The notes below the pieces were generated by a model. It worked only from the letters and a program-made list of their open reading frames with translations, ran no database searches and was not told the DNA's origin. A stretch of DNA of 64,000 bases from NCBI RefSeq assembly GCF_014297275.1, contig NZ_JACOQK010000001.1, forward strand, positions 2,418,001-2,482,000, in the 5' to 3' direction. Shown piece by piece: positions 8,157 through 16,612 of this stretch (positions within the stretch are counted from its first letter, which is position 1; every line of letters starts with the position of its first letter). This DNA is from Clostridium facile. GTDB lineage: Bacteria > Bacillota > Clostridia > Oscillospirales > Ruminococcaceae. Both the position numbers and the translations under genes were made by a program.

Positions 8157-8254
8157 GCCATTCCTCCTTTTTCTTCCATCCCCTTATCCTATGAAGTGGG
8201 GATGAAAAGGTTGCAAGGAATGGACAAAAGAATAACAGGAAAGGTGGAAGATGG

Positions 8255-9625
8255 TTGGAAAGAGAAAAATTTTCATCTAGGTTGGGGTTTTTGTTAATTT
8301 CAGCCGGTTGTGCAATTGGTTTGGGTAATGTATGGAGATTTCCATATATTACAGGGCAGTATGGGGGCGCAGCATTTGTGTTACTCTATATTGTGTTTTT
8401 AATTATATTGGGATTACCTATTGTAGTAATGGAATTTTCGGTTGGCCGTGCCAGCCAAAAGAGTCCTATTCGGTCTTTTGAGGTGTTGGAGAGAAAAGGA
8501 CAAAAATGGCATTTATTTGGATATGTCGCCTTGGCAGGTAACTATATTTTAATGATGTTTTATACTACAATTGCAGGCCTAATGCTGTTGTATTTTGCCA
8601 AAACAGCAAAAGGAGATTTTGTAGGGATGACGACCTCACAAATAGAAGGGGTTTATGGAGAAGTGACAGCACAGCCATGGCTAATGCTGATATGTATGGT
8701 ATTGGTAGTGTTCATTGGCTTTGGGATTTGTTCTTTAGGGCTAAAAAATGGGGTAGAAAAAATCACAAAAGTCATGATGCTTTGCCTGCTATTTCTTATT
8801 ATTGTTTTGGTAATCCGTTCTTTAACTTTGCCAAATGCATCAGAGGGATTAAAATTTTATTTGTTGCCTGACTTTGGAAGGATGATGGAAGCAGGGCTAG
8901 CGGATACCATTTTTGCGGCGATGAGCCAAGCATTCTTCACATTAAGTATTGGAATTGGATCGCTGGCGATTTTTGGAAGTTATATTGGAAAAGAACGCCG
9001 CTTGACTGGGGATGCTATTAGCATTACAGTATTGGATACCTTTGTAGCGGTAATGTCCGGTTTGATCATTTTTCCTGCTTGTTTCTCCTTTGGTGTGGAA
9101 CCAGGAAGTGGACCTGGACTGATCTTCCAGACCCTGCCAAATATTTTTAATGAAATGCAAGGAGGCCGCATTTGGGGAAGTTTATTCTTTATCTTTATGG
9201 CATTTGCGGCGTTGTCTACCGTAATTGCAGTATTTGAGAATATCATTTCCTCCTGCATGGATAAATGGGGATGGTCCCGTAAAAAAGCGGTTTTAATCAA
9301 TATTGTGTTGGTGATTATCCTTTCTTTACCTTGCGCTTTAGGCTTTAGTGTACTGAGCGGGGTACAGCCATTTGGTGCTGGCAGTACGATTATGGATTTG
9401 GAAGACTTTATTGTCAGCAGCAACCTGTTGCCATTAGGTTCCTTGGTATATCTTTTATTCTGTGTTACCCGCTATGGTTGGGGCTGGGATAACTTTATCG
9501 AAGAAGCAAATACCGGTAAAGGGATTAAGTTCCCAAAATGGACAAGAAAATACATTACATTTGTCCTCCCATTGATTGTACTGGTTATTTTTGTACAAGG
9601 ATATATTAGTAAATTTTTCTTATAA
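8255..9625 (+). CDS. Neurotransmitter:sodium symporter (NSS/LeuT-type) family transporter
   Basis: The 456-residue membrane protein imports an amino acid or related amine with sodium. The family signature lies at the N-terminus: AGCAIGLGNVWRFPY, the unwound first helix that binds sodium and substrate. About 11-12 helices follow, including the conserved AFFTLSIGIGSLAIFGSYIG segment (helix 6) and FAALSTVIAVFENIIS (helix 8). The start is TTG at 8255, after GGAAAGGTGG; a nearby ATG at 8251 is out of frame. The bacterial short form lacks the twelfth-helix tail of animal transporters. The substrate cannot be read from sequence; Trp, Tyr and branched-chain amino acids are typical. Confidence 0.9.
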   Translation: MEREKFSSRLGFLLISAGCAIGLGNVWRFPYITGQYGGAAFVLLYIVFLIILGLPIVVMEFSVGRASQKSPIRSFEVLERKGQKWHLFGYVALAGNYILMMFYTTIAGLMLLYFAKTAKGDFVGMTTSQIEGVYGEVTAQPWLMLICMVLVVFIGFGICSLGLKNGVEKITKVMMLCLLFLIIVLVIRSLTLPNASEGLKFYLLPDFGRMMEAGLADTIFAAMSQAFFTLSIGIGSLAIFGSYIGKERRLTGDAISITVLDTFVAVMSGLIIFPACFSFGVEPGSGPGLIFQTLPNIFNEMQGGRIWGSLFFIFMAFAALSTVIAVFENIISSCMDKWGWSRKKAVLINIVLVIILSLPCALGFSVLSGVQPFGAGSTIMDLEDFIVSSNLLPLGSLVYLLFCVTRYGWGWDNFIEEANTGKGIKFPKWTRKYITFVLPLIVLVIFVQGYISKFFL

Positions 9626-9630
9626 CAGAA

Positions 9631-9665
9631 AAAACTCCAGTTGTTTTCCAACTGGAGTTTTTTGC
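9631..9665 (+). terminator. Intrinsic terminator after the NSS symporter
   Basis: A 13-bp stem (9631-9643 with 9649-9661) with a T-rich loop and a following T-tract lies just after the stop codon. The rest of the 9666-9907 gap holds no gene that I can see. Confidence 0.85.
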
Positions 9666-9907
9666 TTTTTTGGAGGTTTTACTGAAAAATTAAATCATCG
9701 AAAATAGGAAAATATCATATAAATGTATTTTTCATCATTATTTTTTCTCGTCTCATAGAAACAAGAAAGCATTGTTTCTAGAATAATATTTTCCGGTATA
9801 GAAGTATGATAGAATATCTGGGTAATCTGATAGAATCTTCTTTTGATAGGAACCTGTTTTTTCCTCATTACGTAATATAGAGTAATGAAATAAATGGGGG
9901 AAATGAT

Positions 9908-10975
9908 ATGGTCAAGATCAGTTTATGTATGATTGTAAAGGATGAACAGGATGTTTTAGCTAGGTGTTTGGACCACATAAAAGATATTGTAGATGAGATT
10001 GTTATTGTGGACACTGGATCTACGGACAATACAAAGCAAATTGCAATGCGGTATACCGACCAAGTATATGATTATATATGGCAGGATGATTTTGCGGCAG
10101 CCAGGAATTTTGCCTTTTCCAAAGGGACAAAAGACTATTTATTCTGGTTGGATGCGGATGACGTTGTATTAGAACAGGATGCAGAAAAACTGCTCCAGTT
10201 AAAACAAACCCTTTCCCCGGAAGTTGATATGGTTATGATGCAATACCATGTAGCCTTTGATAAGGAAGGGAATCCCAGTTTCTCATACGAGAGAGAACGA
10301 CTTGTAAAACGGGAAAAGGGTTACCAATGGAAGGGTGCCGTCCATGAAGCAATCACACCATCAGGGAATATCCTCCATACTGATATTGCAATCACTCATC
10401 AAAAACTTCATCCCAGTGACCCTGATCGCAATCTACGCATTTTAGAAAAAATAAAGAAAAATACTGAATTGGACCCAAGACAGCAATTTTACTATGCCAG
10501 AGAACTGATGAACCATCATCGTGACAAGGAGGCTATATTGGTATTCCGCAACTTTTTAGATTCTGGAAAGGGCTGGGTAGAAAACAATATCAATGCTTGT
10601 TTGGATTTATCCCAATGTTATCAACGATTGGGACAGAAACAAAAAGCATTGGAATCCTTATTTTACAGTTTTATTTTTGATCGGCCAAGGGCTGAAATTT
10701 GTTGTGAAATTGGAGCCTGTTTTTTGCGAGAAGAGCGGTATCAACAGGCAATTTATTGGTATCAAGCGGCATTGCAGTGCGATAAAGAGGACTCGAAAGG
10801 TGGTTTTATCCTACCGGATTGTTATGACTTTATCCCCAATATCCAGTTATGTGTTTGCTATGATAGGATAGGGGAACTTCAGACCGCCTACCAGTATCAT
10901 CAAGTAACAGAACGCTTGAAACCCCACCATCCCATGGTAGTACACAACAAAAATTATTTTCAGTCTATTTTGTAA
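9908..10975 (+). CDS. Family 2 glycosyltransferase with C-terminal TPR-like repeats (SunS-like)
   Basis: Residues 1-~110 form a GT-A fold: ISLCMIVKDEQDVLARCL, IVIVDTGSTDNT and the metal/nucleotide motif WLDADD. The remaining ~200 residues are helical with TPR-like pairs (QQFYYARELMNHHRDKEAILVF; ACLDLSQCYQRLGQKQKALESL; ACFLREERYQQAIYWYQAAL). This layout matches the SunS-like branch of GT2 enzymes, one of which glycosylates the peptide sublancin. Others modify proteins of unknown identity. No precursor peptide or exporter is next to it, so the acceptor is unknown. It has no membrane helix and should act in the cytosol. GGGGG precedes the ATG. Confidence 0.85.
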   Translation: MVKISLCMIVKDEQDVLARCLDHIKDIVDEIVIVDTGSTDNTKQIAMRYTDQVYDYIWQDDFAAARNFAFSKGTKDYLFWLDADDVVLEQDAEKLLQLKQTLSPEVDMVMMQYHVAFDKEGNPSFSYERERLVKREKGYQWKGAVHEAITPSGNILHTDIAITHQKLHPSDPDRNLRILEKIKKNTELDPRQQFYYARELMNHHRDKEAILVFRNFLDSGKGWVENNINACLDLSQCYQRLGQKQKALESLFYSFIFDRPRAEICCEIGACFLREERYQQAIYWYQAALQCDKEDSKGGFILPDCYDFIPNIQLCVCYDRIGELQTAYQYHQVTERLKPHHPMVVHNKNYFQSIL

Positions 10976-10981
10976 AATGAA

Positions 10982-11881
10982 TCAAATTAAAAGGCTAATA
11001 AACATCATTTCACGTAGTTTGTGATAGATTCCAGGTAGGTCTGAAATAGGAAGAGGGTTTTCTCCTTTTCCAATTTCAATGGTAAACCCATTCCTATGGG
11101 TGTGGTTGATAAACCAATCCTTTAACCCTCCGTGAGAAGCAAGGCCAGTTGGATTCATTACTTGGTATCCAGAACTGGCTTTCAAGGCATCTGCAATCAT
11201 TTTTGCGTTTTTAGGGGTGTTCGGGCCATAACTATAGTAGATTTCTTCTCCTTGGGAATGGAATGCCAATAGTTTTTTTATATTTAGCCCTAGACATAGG
11301 TGGACTAATGCCCTTGTTTCTGGTTCCGACTGTGGAGTATATCCTCCAAATTGACGTTCACAGGGGCGTGTGATTCCAGCAGCGCGCTCCATAGCTTTTA
11401 ATTCCTGGAAACCAGCATTAAAATTATGATTTAGGTCGATTCCTCGGGCATTAGCCTGCCAGGAACGTGTACTGGCTGTTAACATCCGGCCTACCTGACG
11501 GCGAAGATGTTTGGCGGAAGCTGCACCATTCAATGCAATCTCTACTCCATCTGGATTTGCCATTGGTACTACAATTAGCCCTCTCTCGGCAAACATATCC
11601 GTTAAATTGGTATCGAATAAGGGTTTTTGATTTTGTTCATGGTAACACAAATCTTCCAGGAAGTGTGTTACTAACATACAGGTTAGCCATTCCTGTGCGT
11701 GGATGGCGGCAACAAATAAAGTGGCGTTTTTTAAATTACCAATCCCTAAAGCAAAAATTTTTCTACCAAGGACGGATTTTCCAATTGAGAAATTTCGCAT
11801 GTGGGGATAGGTATTTTTCATCTGTTGTACTTTGTCGCAAAGCAGCTCATAAGTAGGCGGATTTTGATAAAACTGGTCCAT
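10982..11881 (-). CDS. M14-family zinc carboxypeptidase, probable gamma-D-glutamyl-diamino acid endopeptidase
   Basis: The 299-residue product has the M14 catalytic set: zinc ligands His61 and Glu64 in AAIHAQEW, the Asn-Arg pair and context in NARGIDLNHNF, the third zinc His in LLAFHSQGEE, and the general base Glu in FTIEIGKG. Such enzymes in Firmicutes cleave the gamma-D-Glu-diaminopimelate bond of peptidoglycan peptides. There is no signal peptide and no LysM domain, so it likely recycles muropeptides inside the cell. It is convergent with the glycosyltransferase gene, only 6 bp away. GGAG precedes the ATG. Confidence 0.85.
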   Translation of the reverse strand: MDQFYQNPPTYELLCDKVQQMKNTYPHMRNFSIGKSVLGRKIFALGIGNLKNATLFVAAIHAQEWLTCMLVTHFLEDLCYHEQNQKPLFDTNLTDMFAERGLIVVPMANPDGVEIALNGAASAKHLRRQVGRMLTASTRSWQANARGIDLNHNFNAGFQELKAMERAAGITRPCERQFGGYTPQSEPETRALVHLCLGLNIKKLLAFHSQGEEIYYSYGPNTPKNAKMIADALKASSGYQVMNPTGLASHGGLKDWFINHTHRNGFTIEIGKGENPLPISDLPGIYHKLREMMFISLLI

Positions 11882-12023
11882 ATCATTACTCCTTCGTGTT
11901 TAGGTTATTCCATATATATTGAAAAATTTTTCTGTTTATGTGATAATAAAAGAAACAGCTTTTTCTTAGATTAGATAAAATAGAAATTACTGGTATTATG
12001 AAGCCAGAAAGGAGAATCCCAAA

Positions 12024-12575
12024 ATGAAATTGACCGAAAAACGTTTGGATGGAACAACGATTTACGAAGGAAGAATCATTACCGTAATTAACGATAAAGT
12101 AGAATTGGAGAATGGAACAGTAAGTGCCCGTGAGGTAGTGCGGCATCCCGGTGGAGTATGTGTAGCTGCCTTGAGCGATGACCGTTGTATTTACCTGGTG
12201 CGTCAGTTTCGTTATCCTTACCAGGAAGTTGTTGTAGAGTTACCTGCGGGGAAATTGGACAAAGGCAATGAAAACCCTTTGGAAGCTGGAAAGCGGGAAT
12301 TACTGGAAGAAACAGGAATTGTAGCGGACCATTATTATGATTTAGGAAAACTCTATCCTTCTCCTGGCTATTGCGATGAAATTATCTCGATGTATGTGGC
12401 GACAGGGCTGCATTTCCGTCAGCAGCAGCTGGATGAAGGGGAATTTTTAGAGGTAGAAAAAATGCCTTTAGCCCAAGCGGTAGACCTGGTGTTGAAGGGT
12501 GAAATTAAGGATTCCAAAAGCCAGGCAGCGATTTTAAAACTTTCTATTTTATTAGAACGGGGTATCATTGAGTAG
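12024..12575 (+). CDS. nudF: ADP-ribose pyrophosphatase, Nudix hydrolase
   Basis: This cytosolic enzyme hydrolyses ADP-ribose to AMP and ribose 5-phosphate. The Nudix box is complete, with the GX5EX7REUXEEXGU pattern ending RELLEETGI (residues ~76-98). The upstream VRQFRYPYQEVVVELPAGK stretch is typical of the ADP-ribose group, and the downstream LYPSPGYCDEIISMYVA holds the usual family Pro and Glu. The length (183 residues) is normal. AAAGGAG precedes the ATG. The stop codon overlaps the TTG-started QueG-like gene, so the two are translationally coupled. Confidence 0.92.
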   Translation: MKLTEKRLDGTTIYEGRIITVINDKVELENGTVSAREVVRHPGGVCVAALSDDRCIYLVRQFRYPYQEVVVELPAGKLDKGNENPLEAGKRELLEETGIVADHYYDLGKLYPSPGYCDEIISMYVATGLHFRQQQLDEGEFLEVEKMPLAQAVDLVLKGEIKDSKSQAAILKLSILLERGIIE

Positions 12576-13389
12576 GATGCAACGGAAAGAATTAGCGGAA
12601 CGGCTAAACCAGGCGGGAATTTTCCTTTTTGGAGTTGCTCCCATGCCAGCGGAAGAATTTTTGTTGCAATGTAGGGCGAAATCTAAAATTCCGGAAGGGG
12701 CAAAATCAGTAATTGTCTGTTTATTTCCTTATTATTCTCCTGAATTAGAACAGGGGAATATTTCTCAGTATGCCATGGTGGAGGATTATCATAAAGTGGT
12801 TGGTAGTTACCTGAGTCGGGCCTGTGAGCTGCTCTCTCAAGTGGGAGGGAAGTTTGTTCCTTTTGTGGACAATTCTCCGATACCAGAAGTATCCATTGCA
12901 TTACAGGCCGGACTTGGAAAACAAGGCAAGAATGGTTTGTTGATTACCAAACAATATGGAACTTACCAGTTTATTGGGGAAATAGTAACCGACCAGCTGC
13001 TAGAATACGATGTTTCATCAAAAGCTTTCTGTTGCGGTTGTGGCAGATGCGAAACTGCCTGTCCAGGGAAAGCAATCCAACACGGGAAAATCAGGTTGGA
13101 ACAATGTGCTTCCCATATTAACCAACTTAAACGGGACTTAACAGAACAGGAGCAGCAGTTGGTAAAGGATTGTGGGCTGGTTTGGGGATGCGATATTTGT
13201 CAAAAAGTTTGCCCTCATAACCAGAATATCCAAACCACTACAATACCGGAATTTTTACGTCCTCCAGTTTGTTCTGTATCATGGGAGACAATTCCTAAAC
13301 TGGTTCAAACAAGGGCGTTCGGATTCCGCGGACCAAAGCCGTTGTTACGGAATTACCAGCTGTTATATCCGGAAAGCTGTATAAAATAA
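12568..13389 (+). CDS. QueG-like iron-sulfur protein, short form without HEAT repeats
   Basis: The N-terminal ~130 residues match the DUF1730/QueG fold, with VDNSPIPE carrying the Asp equivalent to the QueG catalytic acid, followed by AGLGKQGKNGLLI. Two ferredoxin-like [4Fe-4S] motifs follow: CGCGRCETACP and CDICQKVCP. QueG reduces epoxyqueuosine to queuosine in tRNA and needs cobalamin. This protein is ~273 residues against ~380 for QueG and ends soon after the second cluster, so the HEAT-repeat tRNA-binding tail is missing. Its function may differ. The start is the TTG at 12568 (GGGG 5 nt upstream), overlapping the nudF stop; an ATG at 12577 is the alternative. Confidence 0.75.
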   Translation: MSRMQRKELAERLNQAGIFLFGVAPMPAEEFLLQCRAKSKIPEGAKSVIVCLFPYYSPELEQGNISQYAMVEDYHKVVGSYLSRACELLSQVGGKFVPFVDNSPIPEVSIALQAGLGKQGKNGLLITKQYGTYQFIGEIVTDQLLEYDVSSKAFCCGCGRCETACPGKAIQHGKIRLEQCASHINQLKRDLTEQEQQLVKDCGLVWGCDICQKVCPHNQNIQTTTIPEFLRPPVCSVSWETIPKLVQTRAFGFRGPKPLLRNYQLLYPESCIK

Positions 13390-13437
13390 AGAAATCATTC
13401 CCATACTACCAACATCATAATTGGGGAGGTAGTAAAG

Positions 13438-13848
13438 ATGTTAATTAAGGATGTTATGAGCCGGCATATTGCTATAGTGGGGGAAGAAACCACCATTGCA
13501 GATACAGCAGTTTTAATGGAAGAGTACGATATTGGAGTTGTGCCTGTAGTGGAACAAAAACAGCTACTAGGTGTGGTTACTGACCGGGATATTGTTCTCC
13601 GTTGTGTGGCAAAAGGAAAGGATATTACTCAAACAAAAGTGAAAGAGGTTATGAGTAAAAATATGGTTTCTGTATCCCCAGACCAGCCTTTGGATATGGC
13701 GTTACAAGCGATGGCAGGGCGGCAAGTAAAGCGTTTGGCAGTAACAGACCAGGGAAAATTGGCTGGAGTAATCAGCTTATCGGACATTGCAAGGATACGG
13801 AGTTCGGCGGAGACCTCATGGGCATTAACCGAAATTTCCATGCCTTAA
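13438..13848 (+). CDS. Tandem CBS-domain protein
   Basis: The 136-residue protein is one Bateman module: two CBS domains (residues ~7-60 and ~72-128), each with the strand-helix pattern and the terminal G-VTDRDI / GVISLSDIA motif. Such modules bind adenine nucleotides and act as energy sensors, but stand-alone copies seldom have known targets. GGGGAGG precedes the ATG. It lies 48 nt after the QueG-like gene on the same strand and may share its transcript. Confidence 0.88.
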   Translation: MLIKDVMSRHIAIVGEETTIADTAVLMEEYDIGVVPVVEQKQLLGVVTDRDIVLRCVAKGKDITQTKVKEVMSKNMVSVSPDQPLDMALQAMAGRQVKRLAVTDQGKLAGVISLSDIARIRSSAETSWALTEISMP

Positions 13849-13875
13849 ATTCGGCGTATTCCGTCGATACATATA

Positions 13876-13893
13876 TTTTGTTAATTTTGTTAA
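13876..13893. repeat. Tandem 9-mer repeat upstream of the two-component genes
   Basis: TTTTGTTAA occurs twice back to back, about 200 bp before the response-regulator start and 74 bp before its likely promoter. Tandem half-sites can bind OmpR-type regulators, but the period here is 9 and the sequence is AT-rich, so chance is possible. Confidence 0.3.
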
Positions 13894-13966
13894 TTAAGTT
13901 CATAATTTAGAGTACAAAAAGTCAATAATCCCTTTTTATTTTTTTATCATTTATTCACCTTTGTAA

Positions 13967-13995
13967 TTGTGAATATGTTATACTTATATTATAAA
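13967..13995 (+). promoter_or_regulatory. Probable promoter of the two-component operon
   Basis: TTGTGA (13967-13972), 17-bp spacer, TATAAA (13990-13995), 100 bp before the response-regulator start codon. Confidence 0.5.
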
Positions 13996-14095
13996 TTCAT
14001 AATTGTAGGCGTTTCATCTGCCATTCTCCTACAAAAACCCCAACAAATTTTCTTTTCCTGTGAGAAAATACAGGATAAAAAGGAGGACATTATAA

Positions 14096-14788
14096 ATGGC
14101 TGCGGAAAAAATATTAGTTGTAGATGATGATAAAAACATATGCGAGTTACTTCGCCTTTATTTAGAAAAAGAGGGTTACAGTGTCATCCTCTCCCATGAT
14201 GGAGAAGAAGCACTGGTCAAATTTAATGCGTTAAAACCGGATTTTGTGCTGTTAGACATTATGCTCCCAGGCTTGGATGGCTGGCAGGTATGTCGGGAAA
14301 TCCGTAAAAAATCCAATGTTCCAGTGATTATGTTAACAGCGAAAGGCGAAACTTTTGATAAAGTGTTGGGATTGGAACTGGGCGCAGATGACTATGTGGT
14401 AAAACCGTTTGACGCAAAAGAAATTATCGCCCGTATTAAGGCAATTCATCGTAGATTGGGACAAAACACTCAACAGGCAGAAGTAAAAGAAGTAGTATAT
14501 GATAAACTGGTTGTCAACATGACCCGTTATGAGTTGAAGGTAGACGGCAAAGTGGTAGATACTCCTCCAAAAGAGTTGGAACTGTTGTTCCACCTTGCTT
14601 CCTCCCCAAACCGTGTATTTACCCGTGACCAGTTGCTGGACGAAGTATGGGGATTTGAGTATTATGGCGATTCCAGAACAATCGATGTCCATGTAAAACG
14701 TTTGCGTGAAAAACTGGAAGGCGTATCTGATAAATGGGCGTTAAAGACTGTCTGGGGCGTTGGCTACAAGTTTGAAGTAAATGAATAA
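14096..14788 (+). CDS. OmpR/PhoB-family response regulator
   Basis: Residues 1-~120 form the receiver domain: acidic pocket VVDDD, phospho-acceptor Asp54 in LLDIMLPG, the Thr of MLTAKGE and the Lys of VVKPF. Residues ~135-228 form the winged-helix domain, with FTRDQLLDEVWGFEYYGDSRTIDVHVKRLREKL as recognition region. The 230-residue length is normal. AAGGAGG precedes the ATG. The cognate kinase follows 146 nt downstream, after a hairpin at 14789-14816 without T-run that may shape mRNA decay. An HtrA protease gene follows the kinase, which suggests a cell-envelope stress circuit. Confidence 0.92.
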   Translation: MAAEKILVVDDDKNICELLRLYLEKEGYSVILSHDGEEALVKFNALKPDFVLLDIMLPGLDGWQVCREIRKKSNVPVIMLTAKGETFDKVLGLELGADDYVVKPFDAKEIIARIKAIHRRLGQNTQQAEVKEVVYDKLVVNMTRYELKVDGKVVDTPPKELELLFHLASSPNRVFTRDQLLDEVWGFEYYGDSRTIDVHVKRLREKLEGVSDKWALKTVWGVGYKFEVNE

Positions 14789-14934
14789 GGAAAGCCATCT
14801 GATTGGATGACTTTCCCATACCAATCAATCAGAACAGGATAGCTGCATAACTGGCGGAAGAAGAGTATTCCGGAGGATGGTTTACAGCGATCCTGTTTTT
14901 CCTGTTTTGTTTAAGGGGTTAAAGGAGGAATACA

Positions 14935-16422
14935 ATGAAAAAAAGCCTCTTTGCCAAATATTTTACGGTATGTATTTCGATTATTATTGTCAGCATTATC
15001 TTTTTAGGAGGGATGATGCTGATTTGCGCCTCCCAGTACTTTCAAGAGGAGCAGTACAATACCTTAAAAGTAAACCTACAAAGAGCTACCATGGCAGTAG
15101 AACAAAATTACATAAGCGCGGTGGAAGATGACAACGACCAAACCCACTACACGATTGATGTTGCTTCTTCTTTAAGCATTTACAACATGCTGGCAGGTAT
15201 TATTGACGCTGACTTTTTTATGACGGATACTTCCGGTAAAACGATTATGTGTACCGAGGATACCCTCTGTCAGCATACTTCCCCTTATACAGTACCGTCC
15301 GAAATTCGGGGTATGATTGACCAAAAGGGGATTTATAAGGAAACAGGGACGTTTCAAGGACTGTATAGCAGTAATCACTATACAGTGGGGATTCCAGTAC
15401 AAAATGATGATGTTACCATTGGCTATTTGTTTGCGTCTTCTTCTTCCTCCAATTTGCAGGTTTTTTTGAAAGAAATCTTTAACATGTTTATCCTTTCTTC
15501 TGGCGTGGTTTTATTTTTGGCGTTTGTCATTATCTTTTTAGTTACTTCTCAGCTGGTAAAACCATTAAAAGATATGTCCTATGCGGCCCAGCAATACGGA
15601 AAAGGAGACTTTTCCCCAAGAATATCCATCGAACGGGATGATGAGATTGGCCAGTTGGCCCAAACCCTTAATACGATGGCATACGACCTCTCCTTAATTG
15701 AAAACTCCAGGCGGAGCTTTACCGCGAATGTTTCCCATGAGTTAAAGACTCCAATGACTTCGATTGGCGGCTTTATTGATGGAATTTTGGATGGGACAAT
15801 CCCAGAAAGTCAGCATAAAAAATATTTGCGTATAGTTTCGGATGAGGTAGCGCGTTTATCCAGGCTGGTTCGTTCTATGTTGAACCTATCTAAAATTGAA
15901 GCAGGGGAAATGAAGCTGGAGTGCAAACCGTTTAACGCATTAAATGTAATTGCACAAACGTTATTCAATTTCGAGAATGCTATTAACGAAAAGAATCTGG
16001 AAATTCGTGGACTAGATGTGGATGATATTTGGGTAGAAGCGGATGAGGATTTGATCCATCAGGTAATTTATAACTTGATGGATAACGCGATTAAGTTTGT
16101 CAACCAAAATGGATATATTGAGTTTGGATTCCGCAATATTGCTTCCCGTACCGAAATTACCATCCGGAACAGTGGGGAAGGCTTAGCGCCAGATGAGATG
16201 AATAAGGTGTTTGACCGCTTTTATAAAACGGATAAATCCCGCGGTTTAGATAAAAATGGGGTAGGTCTTGGTCTCAACATTGTAAAGACCATTATCAACC
16301 TACATGATGGCGATATTGTGGTTCGTAGCAAAAAAGGGGAGTACACCGAGTTTAGTATTACATTAAAAACAGGGAAACCCCCGGTAAAGCCAAGAAGAAG
16401 CTCTGATAAGGAACAACAATAA
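14935..16422 (+). CDS. Sensor histidine kinase, probable envelope stress sensor
   Basis: The kinase has a first membrane helix at ~10-33, an extracellular sensor of ~140 residues, a second helix near 180-205, and a HAMP domain (LVKPLKDMSYAAQQYGKGDF). The H-box FTANVSHELKTPMTS has phospho-acceptor His268. The ATP-binding domain carries the N-box (LMDNAIKFVNQNG), G1, F-box (FDRFYKTD) and G2 (GVGLGLNIV). It should phosphorylate the regulator encoded just upstream. AAAGGAGG precedes the ATG. The pairing with HtrA recalls CssRS of Bacillus, but orthology cannot be shown from sequence alone. Confidence 0.92.
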   Translation: MKKSLFAKYFTVCISIIIVSIIFLGGMMLICASQYFQEEQYNTLKVNLQRATMAVEQNYISAVEDDNDQTHYTIDVASSLSIYNMLAGIIDADFFMTDTSGKTIMCTEDTLCQHTSPYTVPSEIRGMIDQKGIYKETGTFQGLYSSNHYTVGIPVQNDDVTIGYLFASSSSSNLQVFLKEIFNMFILSSGVVLFLAFVIIFLVTSQLVKPLKDMSYAAQQYGKGDFSPRISIERDDEIGQLAQTLNTMAYDLSLIENSRRSFTANVSHELKTPMTSIGGFIDGILDGTIPESQHKKYLRIVSDEVARLSRLVRSMLNLSKIEAGEMKLECKPFNALNVIAQTLFNFENAINEKNLEIRGLDVDDIWVEADEDLIHQVIYNLMDNAIKFVNQNGYIEFGFRNIASRTEITIRNSGEGLAPDEMNKVFDRFYKTDKSRGLDKNGVGLGLNIVKTIINLHDGDIVVRSKKGEYTEFSITLKTGKPPVKPRRSSDKEQQ

Positions 16423-16612
16423 TTTTTGGATGAAAAAATGGGGGCATCATAACAAGTAGGATGAATTTTAACACCCTGTTGATAATCATGATTTGTTTTT
16501 TTGATATAATACTTATAATATACGTAGTGTAGCTTCTAATAGTATTTTGGTTTTCTAGTTAGATTGATAAATTTTATATTAAAATATACAATTGGTAATA
16601 GGAGGTGGTAAG

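Noticed and set aside
3200..8200. Bacterial microcompartment locus around the dehydratase
   Set aside because: No shell-protein genes, no targeting peptides, and neighbours are unrelated.
8157..8254. yybP-ykoY manganese riboswitch before the MntP/YtaF-like gene
   Set aside because: The 98-bp region is too short and lacks the conserved loops.
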